Assembly: GCA_945886995.1 (NCBI GenBank)
Contig: CAMCZJ010000084.1
Coordinates: 1 to 11,776, forward strand
Source of the DNA: Asaia bogorensis
Lineage (GTDB): Bacteria > Pseudomonadota > Alphaproteobacteria > Acetobacterales > Acetobacteraceae
Direction: 5' to 3'
Length of the DNA: 11,776 nucleotides
Shown here: piece by piece, positions 7,415 through 11,776 of the stretch
Layout: each line of letters starts with the position of its first letter
Numbering within the stretch: the stretch's first letter is position 1
The notes under the pieces: model-generated
Seen by the model: the letters and a program-made list of their open reading frames with translations, nothing else
Told to the model about the DNA's origin: nothing
The model's database searches: none
Program-made: the position numbers and the translations under genes

Positions 7415-7915
7415 GGTTCTGTTCCTATAATTTGGCCAGCAGGATTGACGACACGCCGCGGGCCAAGGCCAGCAGTGCCGGGACTGAGAAGGGGCTGCAA
7501 GGTGGCTTCAAGGCATCCCCCTGCGCCCCGACGCAATCAAAACGCTAAAGCTGCGCCAGTAGGTTCGTATCCCATGCGCCGGCCCGGCTGGGCAAGGGGC
7601 ATTGATGATCTTCTCCAAAGCGTCATGCAAGCCAGCGCCCGCCCGCAAGGCGCGGTGCGCCGTGCTTGGATGAACTGCATAGACTGCATGTTCCCATCTC
7701 CATTCAAGAAGCTTTTGACCCATCTGGGTATAGGCGGTTACTTCAACAGCGGTTTGATAAACACTCACCCGCGCTTTCGGGATGGGCGTCCCGTCCCTAT
7801 GCTGCGCGGTGCATCCCTCACCTGGCGCGGCCTGCTGGTTCTGGGCCACGCTTGAAGTTAGTCTGATAAGCTTATTCGGGAGGGGAATGGGCAAGTCTTG
7901 CCCCACACGGAATCT
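7415..7915. other. 500-nt divergent spacer without a convincing gene
   Basis: This stretch separates the minus-strand DUF1269 gene from the plus-strand AraC gene. Open frames cross it (one on the minus strand ends at 7508 and opens inside the AraC gene), but third codon positions in it are only moderately GC-rich, unlike the strong bias of the true genes, and I recognise no protein. I see no tRNA cloverleaf, 5S rRNA or transposase remnant. GGTTCGTATCCC at 7562 resembles a tRNA T-arm but has no matching arms. A small dyad CGGGA-N6-TCCCG lies at 7778-7793. A TATAAT occurs at 7426 on the plus strand, next to the DUF1269 start, without a matching -35. The region may hold an untranslated leader, a small RNA or a decayed gene. 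Confidence 0.4.
7866..7903 (+). promoter_or_regulatory. Two perfect palindromes flanking a purine-rich ribosome-site-like stretch before the AraC gene
   Basis: ATAAGCTTAT (7866-7875) is a 10-nt palindrome, and GGGCAAG-T-CTTGCCC (7889-7903) is a perfect 15-nt dyad. Between them lies GGGAGGGG (7878-7885), the only strong ribosome-site-like sequence near the AraC start. The larger dyad ends 12 nt before the ATG at 7916. It could be an operator for autoregulation or a short RNA hairpin controlling access to the start. AraC proteins more often bind direct repeats, so a different regulator is also possible. Confidence 0.35.
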
Positions 7916-8950
7916 ATGTTGACAGGGAATACCGTGCCGGGCCGAAGCGCCAGCGCTGACCCGGTGGATCGTTTTTCGGTTAACACGCGCGACCTGCCGT
8001 CCGCGATCCGCTTTGATGTCTGGCGTGCCTTTTGGGAGCCGGTGGTGCATCTTGCCGCGCCGCGCGCCAACGCGGATGGCTTTCGCGGCCAGGCCGAACT
8101 CCGGCGCCTTGGCCGCCATGTCCTACTGAAGTTCCAGGCGGATGCTGCCCATTATCGCCGTGCCCGCAGCGAAGGGCTGCGCGATGGACTGGATCATTGG
8201 CTCGTGGCGCTGCGCCTTGGCGAAGCGGATGGCGAGCCTGAGGAATTGCTGCTGGGTTCTTTGTCTCTCGGGTTCGGGCTCAGGCATTTCGGGGGGCATT
8301 GCTGCGGAGTACTGATTCAGCCGGCACACTTGCCGCAACTCGCCCCGGTTTTCGCCACCGCACGCGCCATGCCGCTCAATAGCCCGGCAGCGCGGATGCT
8401 GGGCGGCATGTTGCCGCGCATCGCAGCTTCGGCCGATGAGATCAGCGCCGAAGACGCGCCGCGGCTGGAAACCGCGCTATCTTCCATGCTGACAGCCTGC
8501 CTGACTGGTTTGGAAATGCGCCCCGCCAGCACGCGCCAGCAGCTTGAAGCCGCGCGCCGCGGAAAGGTGATCGCGCTGGTGGATGCAGCGCTTGGCGATG
8601 TGGAGCTCTCCCCAGCACTATTGGTCAAGCGCTCAGGCATTTCACGGTCAGAGCTTTATCGCTGCTTCGCGCCGATAGGGGGCATTGCGCGCGTCATTCA
8701 ACAACGCCGGCTGCGTCAGGCTTACCGCGAATTGGTGCGCGCTGATGCAACGGCCTGGGTCAGCCGCATCGGGGAAGAGGTTGGCTTTTATGACCCATCC
8801 AGCTTCACGCGCGCCTTCCGCCGTGAATTCGGCTGCACCCCAAGCGAGGTGCTCCTGCGCCGCCCGCTACAGGCGGCACAAGCCGCCTATGGCCTTGCCG
8901 CAGCGCTTAATGCGCGTCCCGTCCAGTTTCGTTCACCGGGCACGCACTGA
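7916..8950 (+). CDS. AraC-family transcriptional regulator
   Basis: DNA-binding regulator, 344 aa from the ATG at 7916. The N-terminal 200 residues resemble the AraC-binding-like sensor domain found in many three-hundred-residue members (opening around FSVNTRDLPSAIRFDVWRAF, 20-39). The C-terminal 90 residues form the AraC/XylS double helix-turn-helix: first HTH about 231-251 (LSPALLVKRSGISRSELYRCF), second about 282-306 (VSRIGEEVGFYDPSSFTRAF then RREFG), with the classic GF.D.S.F.RAFRR.FG.TPSE pattern. A TTG at 7898 would add six residues and has GGGAGGGG 12 nt upstream; the ATG has only a weak GGA at 4 nt. I prefer the ATG, with modest certainty. It is convergent with the RND pump gene and divergent from DUF1269, so its target cannot be assigned. 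The inducer is unknown. Confidence 0.9.
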   Translation: MLTGNTVPGRSASADPVDRFSVNTRDLPSAIRFDVWRAFWEPVVHLAAPRANADGFRGQAELRRLGRHVLLKFQADAAHYRRARSEGLRDGLDHWLVALRLGEADGEPEELLLGSLSLGFGLRHFGGHCCGVLIQPAHLPQLAPVFATARAMPLNSPAARMLGGMLPRIAASADEISAEDAPRLETALSSMLTACLTGLEMRPASTRQQLEAARRGKVIALVDAALGDVELSPALLVKRSGISRSELYRCFAPIGGIARVIQQRRLRQAYRELVRADATAWVSRIGEEVGFYDPSSFTRAFRREFGCTPSEVLLRRPLQAAQAAYGLAAALNARPVQFRSPGTH

Positions 8951-8979
8951 ATTTTTGTCTGGTCGTATCTTCCGCATCG

Positions 8980-8997
8980 CCAAGCGCTCTCGCTTGG
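8980..8997. terminator. Possible bidirectional terminator hairpin between convergent AraC and RND genes
   Basis: CCAAGCG-CTCT-CGCTTGG is a perfect 7-bp stem with a 4-nt loop, extendable by one G-T pair. It is in the 58-nt gap between two convergent genes, where a shared terminator is expected. There is no T-run on either side (TATGAAAA follows on the plus strand), so it is not a canonical intrinsic terminator. Confidence 0.4.
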
Positions 8998-9008
8998 TAT
9001 GAAAACGC

Positions 9009-11776
9009 CTAACTCCCGTTGATTACAACTGCCGCGCGGTCACCACGCCGTTCCAGCGCAGCCACATAAAGCGCCGGCAGCACCACCAGTGTCAGCAAGG
9101 TCGCCACCAAAAGCCCACCCATGATGGCGAAGGCCATTGGCCCCCAGAATACGGTGGGCGCAATCGGGATCAGCCCCAATACGGTGGAAAGCGCCGTCAG
9201 CATCATCGGCCTGAGGCGAGAGGTCGCTGCTGCCACCACCGCATCCCGTAGCGGCAACCCGCCTGCGCGATCTTCCTCAATCTGTACAATCAGGATCACG
9301 CCGTTTTTCGCGATCATGCCAAGCAAAGCCAAGATGCCAAGGATGGCCACAAAACCAAGCGGCCTACCAAAAGCCAGTAGCGCCGCCACCACACCAATCA
9401 GCCCAAGCGGCAAGATCGCCACCACCAGGCCAAGCCGCGCGAAGTTTTGCAATTGGAACATCAGCGCGGTCAGCATCACAACGATCATGATGGGCACCAC
9501 CGCCAAGACCGAAGCGCGGCTTTTCGCACTTTCTTCCGCAATGCCGCCGATTTCGATGGCATAGCCTGCGGGCAGGCGCGTTTGCAGTTCCGCAATGCGT
9601 GGGGCGAGTTCCGCCACCACGGATTCAGGCAGCACGCCCGGGCGCACATCGGCCTGCACGGTCAGCGCCAAAACGCGATCCCGCCGCCAGACCAGCGGGT
9701 ATTCCTGCCCGTAGGAAATCGTGGCGAATTGGCCAAGCGCCACGGTGCGTCCACCCGGGATAGGCACCTGCATTGTTTGCAACGTATCGAGTGAGATTCG
9801 TTCGCTCGCCGTTGCGCGGGCCAGCACATTCACCAGATAAATATCGTCGCGGATTTGCGTAATCACGCTGCCGGTAATCACGGCGTTCAAGGTGGCGGCG
9901 ATGGCCGCAGTAGAAAGCCCAAGCTGGCGCGCCTGGTCCTGATCCACTTCAATGCGCAATTGCCGCGCGGGTTCGATCCAGTCGAAGCTTGGGCTGCGCA
10001 CCCCGCCACTGGTCGCGACCACTTGCGCGAGTTCTTTGGCAATGCCGCGAATGCCCTCAATCTCCGGCCCCAGCACGCGGTATTGAATGGGCCAGCCAAC
10101 CGGTGGGCCCAATTCCAGCGGCGCCACGCGCGAAATGGCGGCGGGGAATTGTTCGGCAAGCAAGGCTTCGATGCGCGGTTGCAGGCGTTTGCGCGCCTCA
10201 AAATCCTTCGCCACCACCACGGCCTGGGCAAAGAAGGGGTTCGGCAATTGCACATTGAGCGGCAGATAGAAGCGGATCGCGCCGCGACCGACATAGCTGC
10301 TCCAATGCGCGATATCGGGGTCCTGGGCGAAGGCCGCATCCAGCCTTTCCATCGCTGCCTCAGACGCGTGGATTGAAGCGTTTTGCGGCAGCGTCAGATC
10401 CACCACCAATTCAGGCCGGTCCGATGCGGGGAAGAATTGCTGCGGCACAAAGCGCACCGCGAAAAGCGCAATGGCAAAGGCAGCGACCGCGGCGGCAATC
10501 GTGATCCAACGGAAGCGGATCGCCATATGCAGGAAGGCCGCATAACCGCGCAGCAGCCGCCCAGGCGCCGGCGCTTGGCCGGCCGTTGCCAGCTTTGGCG
10601 CCTTCAGGATCGCCATGCCAAGCAGGGGCGCGAACATCACGGCGACAAACCAGGAAACCACCAGCGCAATGCCCACCACCGCGAAGATGGAAAAAGTATA
10701 TTCGCCGGCGGAACTGGCCGCGAAGCCAATCGGCAGAAAGCCTGCGATGGTGACCAAGGTACCGGTCAGCATGGGCGCAGCCAGCGTACGATACGCGAAG
10801 GTTGCCGCCTGATCCTTACGATCACCGACCGAAAGGCGCCGGATCATCGCGTCAATCGTCGTCATCGCATCATCCACCAGCAAGGTCAGCGCGATAATCA
10901 GCGCCCCGAGCGAGATGCGTTGCAGATCAATCCCCGCCAGCAGCATCAGCGGAAACACAATGGCAAGCGTCAGCGGGATGGAAAGCGCCACCACCGCCCC
11001 GGCCCGCACACCAAGGGCCACGAAGCTCACCGCCATGATGATCAGGATCGCCTGCCAAAGGCTTTCGGTGAAATCGCCAATGGCGCTATCCACGGTTTCT
11101 GCCTGATCGGCCACCAGGAAGGGTTCGATCCCGATTGGCAAGCTGCTTTCAATCTTGCGCATTTCGAGGCGCAGATTCTTGCCAAGCGCCAGAATATCGC
11201 CGCCTTCGCGCATCGCCACCGCAAGACCAATGGCAGGGCGGCCATTCACGCGGAACATCGGCTGCGGCGGATCGGTAAAGCCGCGGCGGATTTCAGCGAT
11301 ATCGGTCAGCCGCACCAGCCGATCACCGGCCAGGAAGGACACCGCCGCAAGATCAGCCTCATTCTGGAAAGCGCCCGAAACGCGTAGGGCCAAGCGTTCC
11401 GCACCGGTCTGCACCAGCCCCGCCGGGCGCACTGCATTTTGCGCCTGAAGGGCAGCGATAAGTGCGGGGTAATTCAGCCCAAGCCCAGCCAGACGTTCCA
11501 GCGAGAATTCGATGAAAACCACCTCATCCTGCGCGCCCAGGATTTCGATTTTCGTGACATCGGGCACGCGGAGCAGCCGTGAACGCACGGCTTCCACCTG
11601 ATCGCGCAATTCACGATGGCCGAAGCCATCAGCGGTGAAGCCGAAGATGATGCCGAAGGTATCGCCGAAATCATCATTGAAGCCGGGGCCGATCACCCCT
11701 TGCGGCAGGGTGTGGCGCATATCGCCCACGCGCTTGCGCACCTCATACCACATATCCGGCACCACCGCCGCCGGCG
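9009..11776 (-). CDS. Efflux RND transporter permease subunit, N-terminus beyond window edge
   Basis: Inner-membrane proton-driven pump of a tripartite efflux system (AcrB/MexB superfamily). 921 residues are visible; aligning the key aspartates with AcrB Asp407/408 suggests about 100 N-terminal residues, including the first membrane helix, lie past base 11776. The frame stays open through the edge, so the GTG at 11765 is not the real start. Visible: porter-domain sequence with RKRVGDMRHTLPQG, the TM4 pair VDDAM (Asp codons at 10869-10874), AAPMLTGTLVTIAGFLPIGF after it, the second porter half, and C-terminal helices with GMIAKNGVIL (Lys codon at 9306-9308, matching AcrB Lys940) and SRLRPMMLTALSTVLGLIPI (Arg of the relay). 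All proton-relay residues are present, so the pump should be active. The periplasmic adaptor gene is expected upstream, outside the window. Subfamily and substrate (drug, solvent, lipid) cannot be fixed; a metal pump is less likely. Confidence 0.95.
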   Translation of the reverse strand, partial: PAAVVPDMWYEVRKRVGDMRHTLPQGVIGPGFNDDFGDTFGIIFGFTADGFGHRELRDQVEAVRSRLLRVPDVTKIEILGAQDEVVFIEFSLERLAGLGLNYPALIAALQAQNAVRPAGLVQTGAERLALRVSGAFQNEADLAAVSFLAGDRLVRLTDIAEIRRGFTDPPQPMFRVNGRPAIGLAVAMREGGDILALGKNLRLEMRKIESSLPIGIEPFLVADQAETVDSAIGDFTESLWQAILIIMAVSFVALGVRAGAVVALSIPLTLAIVFPLMLLAGIDLQRISLGALIIALTLLVDDAMTTIDAMIRRLSVGDRKDQAATFAYRTLAAPMLTGTLVTIAGFLPIGFAASSAGEYTFSIFAVVGIALVVSWFVAVMFAPLLGMAILKAPKLATAGQAPAPGRLLRGYAAFLHMAIRFRWITIAAAVAAFAIALFAVRFVPQQFFPASDRPELVVDLTLPQNASIHASEAAMERLDAAFAQDPDIAHWSSYVGRGAIRFYLPLNVQLPNPFFAQAVVVAKDFEARKRLQPRIEALLAEQFPAAISRVAPLELGPPVGWPIQYRVLGPEIEGIRGIAKELAQVVATSGGVRSPSFDWIEPARQLRIEVDQDQARQLGLSTAAIAATLNAVITGSVITQIRDDIYLVNVLARATASERISLDTLQTMQVPIPGGRTVALGQFATISYGQEYPLVWRRDRVLALTVQADVRPGVLPESVVAELAPRIAELQTRLPAGYAIEIGGIAEESAKSRASVLAVVPIMIVVMLTALMFQLQNFARLGLVVAILPLGLIGVVAALLAFGRPLGFVAILGILALLGMIAKNGVILIVQIEEDRAGGLPLRDAVVAAATSRLRPMMLTALSTVLGLIPIAPTVFWGPMAFAIMGGLLVATLLTLVVLPALYVAALERRGDRAAVVINGS

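Noticed and set aside
7555..7580. tRNA-like T-arm sequence (GGTTCGTATCCC)
   Set aside because: No acceptor, D-arm or anticodon arm could be paired around it, and the T-stem itself does not close properly.
7771..7800. Possible 5S rRNA fragment (TCGGGATGGG-like stretch)
   Set aside because: Only about ten bases resemble the conserved 5S segment; the flanks do not match and no 16S or 23S sequence is nearby.
7508..8119. A 203-codon minus-strand frame overlapping the start of the AraC gene
   Set aside because: It runs through well-conserved AraC coding sequence, shows no codon bias typical of the neighbouring genes in its non-overlapping part, and resembles no known protein.
10383..11387. A 334-codon open frame on the plus strand opposite the RND gene
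   Set aside because: The minus strand clearly encodes a conserved RND pump. The antisense product is rich in Arg, His and Gln, as expected for a shadow frame of GC-rich codons, and matches no family I know.

Overview
The window looks like chromosomal DNA from a GC-rich alphaproteobacterium. Gene content (AbgT, M20 dipeptidase, RMD1/DUF155, patatin lipoprotein, RND pump) and GC-rich codon use would suit Acetobacteraceae or other Rhodospirillales, but that placement is inference; there is no rRNA or other taxonomic marker. I see no mobile element, CRISPR array, tRNA or phage gene. Eight protein genes occupy about 93% of the sequence, and two are cut by the window edges.

Layout. (1) Positions 1-4668, minus strand: a tightly packed three-gene unit, transcribed as M20 metallodipeptidase, then AbgT-family transporter, then SLC13-family permease with an internal pair of RCK_C domains (its C-terminus runs off the left edge). 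The first two genes overlap by ATGA and the next two are 3 nt apart. (2) 4669-4857: a divergent intergenic region. (3) 4858-5640, plus strand: an RMD1/DUF155 membrane protein. (4) 5668-7414, minus strand: a DUF1269 glycine-zipper membrane protein followed after 28 nt by a patatin-like lipoprotein. (5) 7415-7915: about 500 nt with no convincing gene, ending in two short perfect palindromes just before (6) an AraC-family regulator, 7916-8950, plus strand. (7) A short convergent gap with a hairpin. (8) 9009-11776, minus strand: the inner-membrane pump of an RND efflux system, missing about 100 N-terminal residues that lie beyond the right edge.

How the genes may work together. The first unit pairs an amide/dipeptide hydrolase with two secondary transporters. 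A simple reading is movement of a small aminoacyl compound (p-aminobenzoyl-glutamate, a dipeptide, or an acylated amino acid) coupled to cytoplasmic hydrolysis, with SLC13 moving a carboxylate or other anion. The alternative for AbgT is drug (sulfonamide) efflux, because the residues important in MtrF and YdaH appear conserved. DUF1269 and patatin look like a two-gene envelope unit. The AraC gene is convergent with the RND gene; a regulatory link is possible but not shown. Overall these are known families in an ordinary arrangement, and nothing here is clearly a new system. The points most worth checking are the M20-AbgT-SLC13 unit, the DUF1269-patatin pair and the palindromic leader of the AraC gene.
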